A model generated the notes under the pieces. The model saw only the letters and a list, made by a program, of their open reading frames with translations. It was not told where the DNA came from and did no database searches. A stretch of 64,000 nucleotides of DNA from Macrotis lagotis (lineage: Eukaryota > Chordata > Mammalia > Peramelemorphia > Peramelidae). The position numbers were made by a program, and so were the translations under genes. Below, one piece after another: positions 10,301 through 18,109 of the stretch (positions within the stretch are counted from its first letter, which is position 1; every line of letters starts with the position of its first letter). Location of the stretch: NCBI RefSeq assembly GCF_037893015.1, contig NC_133665.1, forward strand, positions 193,284,309 through 193,348,308. The letters run 5' to 3'.

Positions 10301-12199
10301 AAAAAGGATTTGAATCTAGCCGTTAGCAGCCTCAAAGATGGACTGGGTCCAAGGAGTGTGTGGTATCATTCCTTACCTAGTAAGGAAAATTGCTCAAGGC
10401 TGTTTATGCAAACAGAACAACTGTTCCCAAGTCACACATACAAGTGAGACCGTCAGCTACAAACATAATTAACTGCTCTCAAATGTTCACTCACTATCTG
10501 AACTCGTCTGCCCAATCACCTGTTGGCCTCTGTGGGTAGCCCTGGTTCTCTACCCACCTTCTGTGGTGTCCCTTCCTCCTGGCCTTGTTCTCCTGGCCTT
10601 TTCTTTGCTCTCTCAGTCCAAAGCTCTTATCATCCCAGGGCTGGCCCCCTCACTACCCTGGTGCAGGCCCATTACCATGGCCTCGAGTTCCAATCTGTCC
10701 TTGACCCAGCTGTTGAACTGACTGAATCACTACTCATTCAATAAAGCCCCAATTCCTCCAAGGTCAAATATAAAATCCTATTTGACTCTTAAAACCCTGC
10801 CTTTCCCAGCTTTCTGTGGACTCTAACCCAGGCAGGTGGGCATCCTTCCAGCTCCCAACTCGGGCATTTTCAAGGGCTGCCTTCCCCCATGCCATGCCCC
10901 TTCCTCCTTCCCTAGCTTCTGCGGGCTTCTCTCGGGTCACAGTTCAAGCCCCACCTTCTGGGTGAAGTCTGTCCTAGAGCCGCTTCAATCCCCATCCCTT
11001 CCTGGAGACCATCCTCAATCTCATATCCTCCAGTGTGTGTTCTCTCTCATTAGCCTGGTTGCTCCGGGCAGACGGGGACTGTTTTCCTGCTTGCCTCGGT
11101 ATCCCCGGGACCTGGCATAACTCATGCCTGGTGACTAGACTCTTTGACCTGAGTCACAACACAAACAGCTGCCAATTCTGCTTCGACACTAACTCCCCTC
11201 AGGCCTGGGTCTTTAATCCCAAACCAGGTTCCCCCTGGTTAAGAAAGGCCTTCGTTATCTCTTCAAGAACTTTCTGATTCCTCTTTCCTCCCTCCGATGT
11301 TTTCCTACACCAGTCAAAAACCTTCTTAAAGTACACAAGCCTCAGCTTGGTGAAGCCTCAATGATTCCTTATTATCCAAAGATTAAAATAGGGCCCCTTG
11401 CCCTTTCACTCGTCACTGAACACTCGTTCTGAATGGGGGGAGACTTGGCAGCTCAGAGCTGGGAAGGGAAGGGAGCCAAAGGGGGCCCAGCTTCCAGTGG
11501 GGCAAGGGGCCCCAGGGCGAAGGGGGAGGGGTGGCAAGGCCGGGCAGGGAATCTGGGGGGAGTGCCCACGCCTGGCTGGGCAGAGGGTAGGCTCCACCGT
11601 GACCGGATGAAGGAGCCCCTGGTGCACAACGAGTGCCCAGCAAGCCCTGCCTTCGCCCGCTCCAGGCCCGAGAGAATACTTCCTCGCCCACTTCTCAGTG
11701 GGCACCTCTGCCAGGCGTGGAGCTGGAGAAGGGCACATGGTGCCCCCGGCTCAATCCCGCACCCCACCCCCTTTACAGAGGAGGAAACAGGCCTAGGAGG
11801 CGGCGCCGCTCGCCGATGCCCCCTTCGTGCCCCATCCGCCTGCGGGCTCCGTGCACGGGTGCCCACTGTGGGCACGGGCACTCAGAAACACCCCCCCCGC
11901 GAACGCGCTCACCCACAAAGCGCTGGGGGGCTCCCTTCGCTGTTCGGTCGCCCCACTCGTGGGCATCGCGGGCGCGGCCGGCCCCGACGGGGAGGGTCCC
12001 CGCTCCGGGCTGCCCCCCGGGAGGGCCGGGGCCCCGCGCAGCCCCCGCCGCGACGCCCAGCAAAGCCCCCCAACTCCCGCCTCGGGGGCAGGAGGGCGGG
12101 CCCGGCGGGGGGCCCTGCCGGAGGGGCCCAGGACCCCCCCCCCCCCGGCGCCGGCGCCGCGCCCCTCCCCCGGGGGCTCACCTCGGTGAAGGGGTCCAT
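1..12199 (-). CDS. ANLN: Anillin, N-terminal ~627 residues (11 exons, runs off left edge)
   Basis: Anillin is the scaffold of the cytokinetic ring; it binds F-actin, myosin II, septins, formin and RhoA at the cleavage furrow and sits in the nucleus in interphase. Eleven exons join in phase with consensus splice sites: 12182-12199, 8347-8494, 7114-7416, 5310-5662, 4803-4986, 3539-3729, 3345-3452, 1581-1692, 1190-1297, 751-965 and 1-141. Diagnostic segments are MDPFTE + [19 protein letters not shown] (residues 1-25, the formin-binding end), [69 protein letters not shown] and [10 protein letters not shown]. Human anillin is about 1,124 residues, so slightly more than half is here; the anillin-homology, C2 and PH regions lie off the edge. 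The linkers diverge, as is usual in this disordered half. It is divergent to MATCAP2. Identification rests on remembered human sequence and is very secure. Confidence 0.96.
142..750. other. ANLN intron 10
   Basis: Intron with no recognised element. Short open frames here do not match anillin or any family I know. Confidence 0.6.
751..965 (-). CDS. ANLN: ANLN coding exon 10
   Basis: Residues 510-580. It encodes [19 protein letters not shown], an acidic Glu/Asp/Ser stretch, then [17 protein letters not shown]. The human counterpart is [19 protein letters not shown] ... [16 protein letters not shown]. The acceptor is ttctag|AAGAG and the donor GTGAAC|gtgagt; it ends in phase 0. Confidence 0.95.
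1190..1297 (-). CDS. ANLN: ANLN coding exon 9
   Basis: Residues 474-508, phase 1 in and out. It encodes [20 protein letters not shown] then [15 protein letters not shown], closely matching human [18 protein letters not shown]. Splice sites are ttctag|GC and GACAG|gtccgt. Confidence 0.95.
1581..1692 (-). CDS. ANLN: ANLN coding exon 8
   Basis: Residues 436-472 and one base of 473. The product is a short disordered linker, [19 protein letters not shown] then a Pro/Ser stretch ending VTQPVG. Sequence similarity is weak; the exon is supported by splice sites (ccacag|GAA; TGTGG|gtgagt) and by restoring the phase between exons 7 and 9. Confidence 0.82.
2660..3265 (+). mobile_element. L1 3' end (ORF2 C-terminus and 3' UTR), degraded
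   Basis: The text runs through recognisable marsupial L1 landmarks in order: 'agaattggaaactgag', 'ctcaattggggaatggctg', 'gtctatgtatgtgatgg', then a T/C-rich tail and a G-rich run just before an A-rich stretch near 3,250. It lies inside an ANLN intron, antisense to the gene, and is heavily diverged. Confidence 0.7.
3345..3452 (-). CDS. ANLN: ANLN coding exon 7
   Basis: Residues 400-435, a whole number of codons. It encodes [19 protein letters not shown] then a Gly/Lys-rich tail ending KLTEATE. The match to human ERQKELACLRGRFDKGNIW is strong. Splice sites are aatttag|GAA and GAG|gtgaga. Confidence 0.95.
3453..3538 (-). other. ANLN intron 6, only 86 bp
   Basis: Very short intron between two strongly supported exons. 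It holds G-rich runs on the sense strand (C-runs on plus at 3500-3515), which can act as intronic splicing enhancers in small introns. The 3' splice site (gatatgaatttag) has a weak pyrimidine tract. Confidence 0.8.
3539..3729 (-). CDS. ANLN: ANLN coding exon 6 (actin-binding block)
   Basis: Residues 337-399. It encodes [19 protein letters not shown], then [18 protein letters not shown] and TFSQQLKQ, all near-identical to the human actin-binding/bundling segment. The acceptor is gtgcag|GGGG and the donor AAGCAG|gtagat. Only 86 bp of intron separates it from exon 7. Confidence 0.96.
4155..4240 (+). mobile_element. MIR-like SINE fragment
   Basis: 'ggtcaaatccagtctcaatccctgggcaagtcatttggcctgtctg' style core followed by 'ctcaagtataaaatgggg', the usual MIR/tRNA-SINE order. 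Fragmentary. Confidence 0.7.
4340..4380. repeat. (CA)n microsatellite
   Basis: About 20 uninterrupted CA units inside ANLN intron 5. Confidence 0.97.
4803..4986 (-). CDS. ANLN: ANLN coding exon 5
   Basis: Residues 275-335, phase 0 in and phase 1 out. The product is a Pro/Gln/Ser/Lys-rich disordered linker starting [19 protein letters not shown] and ending QPQAATPG, matching the TTPG that precedes the IKPF block in human. Conservation is low, so the call relies on position, phase and clean splice sites (ttttttcag|GAA; CCAG|gtgatg). Confidence 0.87.
5310..5662 (-). CDS. ANLN: ANLN coding exon 4
   Basis: Residues 158-274, entered in phase 1 and left in phase 0. The highly conserved block [20 protein letters not shown] is followed by EQPGTTCLS and a Ser/Ala-rich segment. 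This covers the myosin-binding and the start of the actin-binding regions of human anillin. Residues just before the block ([17 protein letters not shown]) are more proline-rich than in human. The donor is CGG|gtgagt. Confidence 0.95.
7114..7416 (-). CDS. ANLN: ANLN coding exon 3
   Basis: Residues 57-156 with split codons at both ends. It begins [16 protein letters not shown] and ends [21 protein letters not shown], both close to human anillin. The middle is poorly conserved and proline-rich. The C-terminal helix starts the myosin-binding region of the human protein. The acceptor is atctag|AA and the donor GACG|gtacgc. Confidence 0.94.
7548..7645 (-). mobile_element. MIR/SINE fragment, antisense
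   Basis: 'aacaggtgaggaaaccaagg', 'cagtgacttgcccaaggtca' and 'cacagctactaaa' mark the reverse strand of a MIR-type core. It lies in ANLN intron 2, just upstream of exon 3. Confidence 0.75.
8005..8220 (+). mobile_element. L2-like 3' fragment
   Basis: Pyrimidine-rich text such as 'tctacctggaaatcctcccc' and 'cagaaaccacttcttccac' followed by 'gggtacaagcttccagaggg' resembles the L2 3' region. Weakly supported. Confidence 0.4.
8347..8494 (-). CDS. ANLN: ANLN coding exon 2
   Basis: Residues 7-55, then one base of codon 56. The acceptor reads cctcag|AAACTC and the donor GAAG|gtaaag. It encodes [19 protein letters not shown] followed by a basic, proline-rich stretch with [11 protein letters not shown]. 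In human anillin this N-terminal helix binds the formin mDia2 and the basic stretch belongs to a nuclear-localisation region. Confidence 0.95.
8745..9150 (-). mobile_element. L2 LINE 3' end, antisense
   Basis: Reads in the order expected for an inverted L2: 'aggtactaagctcctactgtgc', 'ccctgccctcgaggagcccacagtct', then after a gap 'gtcagacatctgctttaggaaaatgactttgg' and 'gagactggaggcagg'. It lies in the first ANLN intron, so it is in the gene's sense. Confidence 0.75.
10725..11130 (+). mobile_element. L2 LINE 3' end, sense
   Basis: 'ctcattcaataaagcc', 'aaggtcaaatataaaatcct', 'cgggcattttcaagggctg', 'agacggggactgttttcctg' and 'ggacctggcataa' follow the L2 3' consensus in order. Old and interrupted. 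It lies in ANLN intron 1. Confidence 0.8.
12182..12199 (-). CDS. ANLN: ANLN coding exon 1 (MDPFTE)
   Basis: The start codon is followed by only six codons, MDPFTE, then a gtgagc donor. The same six residues start human anillin and exon 2 resumes with [10 protein letters not shown], which fixes both the start and the splice. The exon sits inside a strong CpG island. It leaves phase 0. Confidence 0.95.
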
Positions 12200-12249
12200 G
12201 GCCGGGCCTCGGGCTGGGCCGAGAGGAGGGGGCCGGGGGGCCGCGGGCA

Positions 12250-12381
12250 GGCCGGGGTGCGGGGAGGCCGGGTGCGGGGAGGCCGGGCGCGGGGAGGCCG
12301 GGCGCGGGGAGGCCGGGGTGCGGGGAGGCCGGGTGCGGGGAGACCGGGGTGCGGGAAGGCCGGGGTGCGGGAAGGCCGGGG
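12250..12381. repeat. 15-16 bp GC minisatellite in ANLN 5' UTR/promoter
   Basis: Eight near-identical units of the type ggccggggtgcgggga (units alternate ggtgc, gggtgc and ggcgc) run head to tail, followed by a partial ninth. They lie 51-182 bp upstream of the ANLN start codon, between it and the CHR motif, so they are probably transcribed as 5' UTR. The G-rich strand is the template strand. Confidence 0.92.
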
Positions 12382-12417
12382 TCCGCTCCGCTCCGCTCTG
12401 CCGCCGCCCGGCTGCCG

Positions 12418-12429
12418 TTCAAATTTGAA
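12418..12429 (-). promoter_or_regulatory. CHR-like palindrome (TTCAAATTTGAA)
   Basis: A perfect 12-bp palindrome containing TTTGAA on both strands, the consensus of the cell-cycle homology region bound by DREAM/MuvB complexes. Reading in the gene's direction, a GGCGC (12435-12439) lies 5 bp upstream, similar to a CDE element. It is AT-rich in an otherwise GC-only island and about 220 bp upstream of the ATG. Fits G2/M expression of ANLN. Confidence 0.65.
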
Positions 12430-12446
12430 TTTCAGCGCCCCGGAAC

Positions 12447-12458
12447 TGCGCCTGCGCG
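12447..12458. promoter_or_regulatory. NRF1-like site
   Basis: tgcgcctgcgcg, whose reverse strand CGCGCAGGCGCA matches the NRF1 consensus closely. It lies 18 bp upstream of the CHR palindrome. Confidence 0.5.
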
Positions 12459-12498
12459 CGAGGGGGCGTGTCCCGGCGTCCCCGGGCGCCGGCGTGCT

Positions 12499-12506
12499 CA
12501 CGTGAC
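12499..12506. promoter_or_regulatory. E-box TCACGTGA
   Basis: Palindromic E-box of the USF/TFE3/MYC class in the ANLN promoter region, about 300 bp upstream of the start codon. A motif match only. Confidence 0.45.
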
Positions 12507-12532
12507 ACCCTCCCCGGCCCGGAGGGAAGCAC

Positions 12533-12641
12533 CGCGCCTGCGCCCCGCGGCCCGCCCCGCCGCGCCTGCGCCCCGAGGCCGCCCCGCCGCGCCTGCGCCC
12601 CGAGGCCGCCCCGCCGCGCCTGCGCCCCGAGGCCGCCCCGC
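12533..12641. repeat. 27-bp GC tandem repeat, four copies, with NRF1-like cores
   Basis: Copies at 12533-12560 (28 bp variant), 12561-12587, 12588-12614 and 12615-12641. The last three are identical. Each begins cgcgcctgcgcc, which is half or more of an NRF1 site, and ends gccgccccgc, a GC box. They lie directly upstream of the probable ANLN start site. Confidence 0.92.
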
Positions 12642-12984
12642 CCCCTTCCGCCTTCTCGGGTCTCTGCCCCGCCCGGCCCGTTGGGCTCCCCCCGCGCCCC
12701 GCGGCCTCCTCCCCTTTCGGGCCTGCCGGGGTCTCCTCCGGGCCCCCTCGAGCCCCAGTTTCCCGATCTGAGAAAGGCCCCAGGCCCGGGCGATGGCTCC
12801 AGGGCCCCCCACTCCCCACAACCACGGCCCCGGCTTTGGGGGCCCCTTGGGGGAGGGTGGAGCCTGCAAAGATGAGGGGCAGCGCCCCCGGAGAAGCGAA
12901 GGCCCGGGGCCGCCCGCCCGCGCGGCCGGGCCACCCCTTGCTGGGGGTGGTCAGGAGGCCGCAGCCCGGGGCTCGGAGGCCGCA

Positions 12985-13075
12985 AGATCTGGATTCAAAT
13001 CCAGCCTCAGACGCTCAGAGCTCGGTGACCCCCAGCAAGTCACCCCCGCCGCGGTTTCCTCGCAGGAAAAAGGGG
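12985..13075 (+). mobile_element. tRNA-type SINE fragment inside CpG island
   Basis: 'gatctggattcaaatccagcctcagacgctcagagctcggtgacccccagcaagtcac' followed by 'gcggtttcctcgcagg' is a MIR/marsupial SINE core that has taken on the GC content of its surroundings. Confidence 0.7.
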
Positions 13076-13225
13076 CACACGGCACCCAGCGCCCCCGGGA
13101 CCGGGCAGGCCGACGCGCCCCCGGCCCTGGGCCCGGCCGGGACCACCTCACGGGCGGCCTGGGGCCGGAGCCGAGGGAGAGCACTAACAGTGAGCGTGGG
13201 AAACGCGCCGGGCTCGGGGAGAAGC

Positions 13226-13290
13226 GGCCTCCTGCCGGCCCTGCCGGCCTCCTGCCGGCCCTGCCGGCCTCCTGCCGGCCCTGCCGGCCT
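13226..13290. repeat. 20-bp GC tandem repeat
   Basis: Just over three copies of cctgccggccctgccggcct in the distal part of the ANLN CpG island. Confidence 0.9.
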
Positions 13291-13729
13291 CGCCCCCCGG
13301 CCGGCCGGGTGTCCGGCTGCATGGCGGCTCGCACCGCCTTCGGCTCAAGCGCTGTCCCCTTGCTGGGAGCTCCGGTCCGGCACGCCGCCGTTTGAGTCAC
13401 GTCTGCCCCGGAGCCACAGCCACAGAGCCGGCCGGCAGCGGGAGGCTTCCCGGAGCCGCGGCCCGGCCCGCCCGGCCACCTGGAAGGGGTCCGCGCCCGG
13501 CGGGGCCTTCCCCTCCCACTGCCCGCCCGCCGCCGCTCACTTTGCCCTTCGCGCAGTCAGCTCTGCCTTGGCCTTCTCGTTTGATTTCGGTGGCTGTGAC
13601 AACGATCGCAAAGGGAAGGAAAAAACTTTTCCTCCAAGCACAGTCTGCCACTTCTTATGCCCTTGTCATTGTTAAAAAAAAAAAAAAAAACTATTAGACT
13701 TGACAAATTAATTCATATCAGTAATAAGT

Positions 13730-13900
13730 AATTGTCATCAGTCGTATCTGACTCTCCACGGACCCCATCTGGGGTTTTCTTAACTAAGGTACATTCCCCA
13801 GATCATTTTATAGATGAGAAAACGACCCACCGAGTAAAGTGACTGAAGCAGTCCTGACTCCTGACCCAGCTCTCTATTCACTGCTCCACCTAGCCGCTTC
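13730..13900 (-). mobile_element. Marsupial tRNA SINE, antisense
   Basis: Starts 'gtcatcagtcgtatctgactct...ggaccccatctggggttttctt', then 'cattttatagatgagaaaac' and ends 'ttcactgctccacctagccg'. This is the reverse of the full-length marsupial SINE, with internal losses. The 5' arm follows an A-rich run at 13,674. Confidence 0.85.
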
Positions 13901-13969
13901 CACATATACCACCATTTGTAGCTTCTGTATATTAGACAATCTAACATTCTGCTAATATGTGACATAAAA

Positions 13970-14080
13970 GGCATCATGATGTGCTGGGATATGAAGGCAG
14001 ACACAAATAGCCCCCAGCCTCAAGGAGTCTATATTCTGTAAGAGAAGACAACTTATACAGGCAAGAAAAAGGGGGAAAGG
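13970..14080 (-). mobile_element. L2 3' fragment, antisense
   Basis: 'gtgctgggatatgaaggcagacacaaatag' followed by 'cctcaaggagtctatattctgtaagagaagacaac' is the inverted L2 3' end. Short and diverged. Confidence 0.55.
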
Positions 14081-14084
14081 ATGC

Positions 14085-16225
14085 TTCACCCCCAGCAGAA
14101 TTCATCAGTTCTCTCTGGGAAGGTAGATAGCACTTTTCATGGTGGATCCTTCCAAATTGTCAGGGATCGTCGTCCTGATGGAGGAGCTAAGTCTTTCCCC
14201 AGTGCCCCCTGCTGCAATGTGGCTGTTACAGCATCCAGCATCCAGTGGTCTGGTTCTACTCATTTCACTTGGTATCGGTTCACAGAAGTTTTCCTCAGGC
14301 TTTTCTGAAACTATTCTGCATGCCATTTCATATACCATCATAATCGGATGCCACATGTTCATTCACTCCCCAACAGATGGAAATCCCCACAATTCCACAA
14401 TTTCCAGTTCTTTACTACCACAAAAAGAGCTGCTATTGGGGGGGGGGGGGGTACAAATAGATCCTTTTACAGGCTTAAGGGTTATGCAGCTATGAGGTAC
14501 TGGGTTTGGAGACACAAAAATTCAACTTCCCAAGTCAAATCTGGCCTCAGACCCTTACTGAGACTATTTAGAACATTAAACTCATCTGTTACTTAGTCTT
14601 CCTTTGGAATGAAAGAGGACCCCCCCCCCAACCAACCAACCAAGTGGCATGACTTGCACAACTATATTTGTTAGAGGGAAGGCTATGTGTGTCAGGTATC
14701 CTCACTAGCTTTTATCAGAATCATATACAACTGAACCAAGTTTTGTAATCTTTTGGGCATAGTTCTCACAACTCTACAAAAGGTGCTTTCATATACAATT
14801 TTCCCCCATATCCCCTCCAGCATTTATCATTTTCCTTTTCTGTCATGTTAGTCAAACTGATAAATGTGAAAGGGTACCTCAGAGTTGTCTTCATGTGCCT
14901 ATCTCTAGTCATTACTGATTTAGAACATTTTTTATGTCTATTCATGTCTTCCTCTGAAAACTACCTGTTCATCTCCTTTGACTATGTATTAATTGGAGAC
15001 TAGCTCTTAGTTTTTATATATTTGGCTCAGGTCACTCTAGATTTGAAAAACAAGACCTTTCTCAGAGAAGCTTGTAAAACTCGGTTTCCTACTTTCCTTT
15101 TAATTTTGGCTACATTGACTTATCTGAACAAGAACTTTTTCATTTCAGGGAATTTCAAATTACCCATTTTAACTCCCCTGATCCTCTCTGCTTCTTGTTG
15201 GGTCATAAACTCTTCTCTTATCCATAGATCTGACAGTTTAATCTTTTCCTTGCTCTCGTAATTTGCTTCTGTCTATTGGTAGACTGTGTGAGATGTCAGT
15301 CTATGCATAGTTTCTGCCAAATTGATTTCTAGTTTTCCCAACGGTTTTTGTCAGTGAGTTCTTACCCCAAAAGCTTAGATCTTTGAGGTTATCAAACACT
15401 AGATAACTATGGCTACTTATAACCATATACCACACCTCATCTGTTCCACTGGCCAATCCACTGACCATTCTATTTCTTATCTTACCAGGTTACTCTGATG
15501 ATTGCCACTTTGTCATATAGTTTGAGAAGTGTCCTCTTAGGCTATCTTTCTTTACTTTTTTACATTGATTCCTTTGAGATTCTTGACCTTTTGTTCCTCC
15601 AGATGAATTTTACTATTTTTTCCCCCTGGCTCTATAAAATAATTATTTAGAAGTTTGATATGCCACAAAATAAGTAAACTAATTCAGGTCATATTGTCAC
15701 TTTTATTATATTGGCTTGACCTGCCTTTGAGCAATTGCAATTTCTCTAGTAGTTTAGATCAGCTAAATCTAAATCTAGTTTCTATGAGAGTCTTGATAGA
15801 TTCTAAGTATTTTATACTATTTATACGTATTTTAAACAGAATTTCTCCTTCCTACTGGATATATAGAAATGTTGGTGATTTCTGTGACTTTATTTTGTAT
15901 CTGCAACTCTGCTAAAGTTGTCAATGGTTTTGACTGGTTTTATTTGTAATCATCTAGTGATCTCAAAGTAAACCATTATATCATCCTCAAAAAGTGATGG
16001 CTAGGTTTCCTTGTAACCCAGTCTTAGTTCTTTCATTTCTTTTTTCTTGTCTTATTGCTACAACTAGCACTTCTAGCATGTTGAATAATGATAAAACAGG
16101 CATCCTTGCTTCATCCCTCATCTTAGTGGAAGGACTTCTTAATTTATTCTTATTTCAAATAATGCTTGCTCTTAATTTTAGATGGATATTACTTATCATT
16201 TTAAGAAAGGCTTCATTTAATACAA
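14085..16225 (-). mobile_element. L1 LINE, antisense, 5'-truncated
   Basis: Read on the minus strand it carries L1 3' landmarks ('aagtgaaatgagtagaacc', 'tctgttggggagtgaatg', 'gtaaagaactggaaattg') and then, further right, T-rich text typical of inverted ORF2 ('tagtcaaactgataaatgtgaaaggg', 'ttatgtctattcatgtcttc', 'cttttcattgattt'-like runs). No intact frame. A SINE interrupts it near 14,480-14,620. Confidence 0.75.
14478..14620 (+). mobile_element. tRNA SINE inserted in the L1
   Basis: 'gttatgcagctatgaggtactgggtttgg', 'agtcaaatctggcctcagaccc' and 'actcatctgttacttagtct' follow the marsupial SINE order. It splits the antisense L1, so it is younger than that L1. Confidence 0.7.
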
Positions 16226-16870
16226 TTGTTCTGACAAGCAGGCAGATTTCAGAAAAACTTGGAAAAACTTACAGGAACTGCTGCTGAGTGAAGTAAGCAG
16301 AACCAGAATATTGTACACCGTAACAGCACTATTTTGTGATGATCAACTATGATGGACTTAGCTACTCTCAACAGTTCAGTGATCAAGGACAATTTTAAAA
16401 GATTTGTGATGGAAAATATCATCCACATCCAGAGAAAGAACTGTAGAATCTGAATGCAGACCAGAGCTTACTATTTTCACTCTTTTAATTTTTTTTATTT
16501 TTACATTTTTTTAAGGTTTTTTGCAAGACAGTGGGGTTACGTGACTTGCCCAAGGCCACACAGCTAGGTAATTATTATGTGTCTGAGGCTGAATTTGAAC
16601 TCAGGTACTCCTGACTCCAGGGCCTGTGCTCTATCTACTGTGCCACCTAGCCATCCCAATTTTCACTCTTTTTAAATTTATTTTTTTGTCTTTTCTTTCT
16701 AGTCATTTTTTCTTTTTGTTCTGATTCTTCTCTCACAACATGACTAATATGGAAATGTATTTAACATGGTTGCGCAGGTATGGTTTATATCAGATTGATT
16801 GCAATCTTGGAAAATGTAGAAGGGAGGGAGAAAAATTTGGAACTCATTATCTGACAAAAATATTTTCACA
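16226..16870 (+). mobile_element. L1 LINE 3' end, sense
   Basis: 'aagcaggcagatttcagaaaaacttgg', 'ctgctgagtgaagtaagcagaacc', 'atccacatccagagaaagaactgtagaat', 'tctcacaacatgactaatatgg' and 'gggagaaaaatttggaactcatt' are the L1 3' UTR landmarks in order. A SINE (16,495-16,660) sits in its T-rich tract. Confidence 0.85.
16495..16660 (-). mobile_element. tRNA SINE, antisense, nested in L1 3' UTR
   Basis: 'gcaagacagtggggttacgtgacttgcccaaggccacacagctaggtaatt' through 'ctctatctactgtgccacctagccatccc' is a complete inverted SINE. 'ttttcactctttt' occurs on both sides (near 16,478 and 16,660), consistent with target-site duplication. Confidence 0.9.
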
Positions 16871-17935
16871 AAAACGAGCCATTCCCCAATTAACAAATGG
16901 TCAAAGGCTATACAGAGACAATTTACAGATGAGGAAATCAAAGTAATCCATAGTCATATGAAAAATTGCTCTAAATCATTACCAATTAGAGGAATGTAAA
17001 TTAAAGCTTCTCTGAGGTACCATCTTACACTTCTCAGACTGATCAATGTGACCAGAAAAGACAATGATCAATGCTGGAAGGGATGTGGGAAATCGCATTG
17101 TTGGTGGAGCTGTGAACTCATCCACCCTTTCTGGAGAGCAATTTGGAATTACGCCCAAAAGGCAATAAAAATGTGCATCCCCTTTGATCCAACAATACAC
17201 TACAAGATCTGTACCCTGAAGAGATCATGAAAAAGGGTAAAAGCATCACTTGTACAAAAATCTCCATAGCAGCCCTGTGTGTGGGGGCAAAGAACTGGAA
17301 ATTGAGTGAATGTCCAACTGGGGAATGGCTAAACAAACTGTGGTCTATGTATGTCATGGAACACTATTGTTCTATTAGAAACTGGGAGGGATGGGAATTC
17401 AGGGAAGCCTGGAGGGATTTTCATAATCTGATGCTGAGTGAGATGAGCAGAACCAGAAAAACACCGTACACCCTAACAGCAGCATGGGTGCGATGATCAA
17501 CCTGGATGAACCTGCTTATTCCATCAGTGCAACAATCAGGGACAATTTGGGGCTCTCTGCAATGGAGAATCCCATCTGTATCCAGAGAAAGAATCGTGGA
17601 GTTTGAACAAAGACCAAGGAGTATTACCTTAAATTTAATTTTTTTTTTTTTAGCTTTTTGCAAGGCAAATGGGGTTAAGTGGTTTGCCCAAGGCCACACG
17701 GAAATTTAAAAAATTTTTTAAAGTATCTTATTATGTAATTTTCCTATCTCTTATATTTTATTTTTTCCTCAAAGATATGATTTCTCTCTCATCACATTCA
17801 ATTTTGATCAATGTATACCATGGAAACAATGTAAAGACTATCAGACTGCCTTCTGTGGGGGTGGGGGAGGGAAGTGAGATTGGGGGGGAAATTGTAAAAT
17901 TCAAAACCACAATAAAAAAGAATAAAAAAAATTTT
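16871..17935 (+). mobile_element. Second L1 LINE 3' end, sense, different subfamily
   Basis: Carries 'caattaacaaatggtcaaagg', 'gaacactattgttctattagaaactggg' and a recognisable L1 ORF2 C-terminus in pieces (AKNWKLSECPTGEWLNKLWS, MLSEMSRTRKTPYTL). A shortened antisense SINE (about 17,640-17,705) interrupts the tail, and it ends in 'ggggtgggggagggaag' then A-rich sequence. Confidence 0.85.
17640..17705 (-). mobile_element. Truncated SINE, antisense
   Basis: 'agctttttgcaaggcaaatggggttaagtggtttgcccaaggccacac' stops abruptly where L1 tail sequence resumes. Only the SINE's 3' half is present. Confidence 0.75.
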
Positions 17936-18109
17936 TTTAAAGAAAGCCTCCATTTATTCCTACGCCTTCTAGTTGTTTTGAATTGGAACGGATATTTGAT
18001 TCTGTCAAAAAGCTTTTTCTGCATCTATTAATATCATCAAATTATTTTTGTTGTTTTATTATTGATATGTTCAATTATGCTTATAATTTCCCAATATCAG
18101 AATAATTTT

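Larger units (their letters stand above)
11640..13600. promoter_or_regulatory. CpG island over ANLN exon 1
   Basis: About 2 kb of dense CpG and GC-rich sequence spanning the ANLN start codon. It contains GC-box-like runs, three tandem-repeat tracts and, on the upstream side of the gene, an NRF1-like site, an E-box and a CHR-like palindrome. Long open frames on both strands here are a by-product of GC content. The transcription start is inferred, not seen, at about 12,370-12,415. Confidence 0.85.

Noticed and set aside
11433-13675. Several frames of 140-330 codons on both strands
   Set aside because: Pro/Ala/Arg/Gly-rich output of a CpG island and its tandem repeats; they overlap in different frames and match no family.
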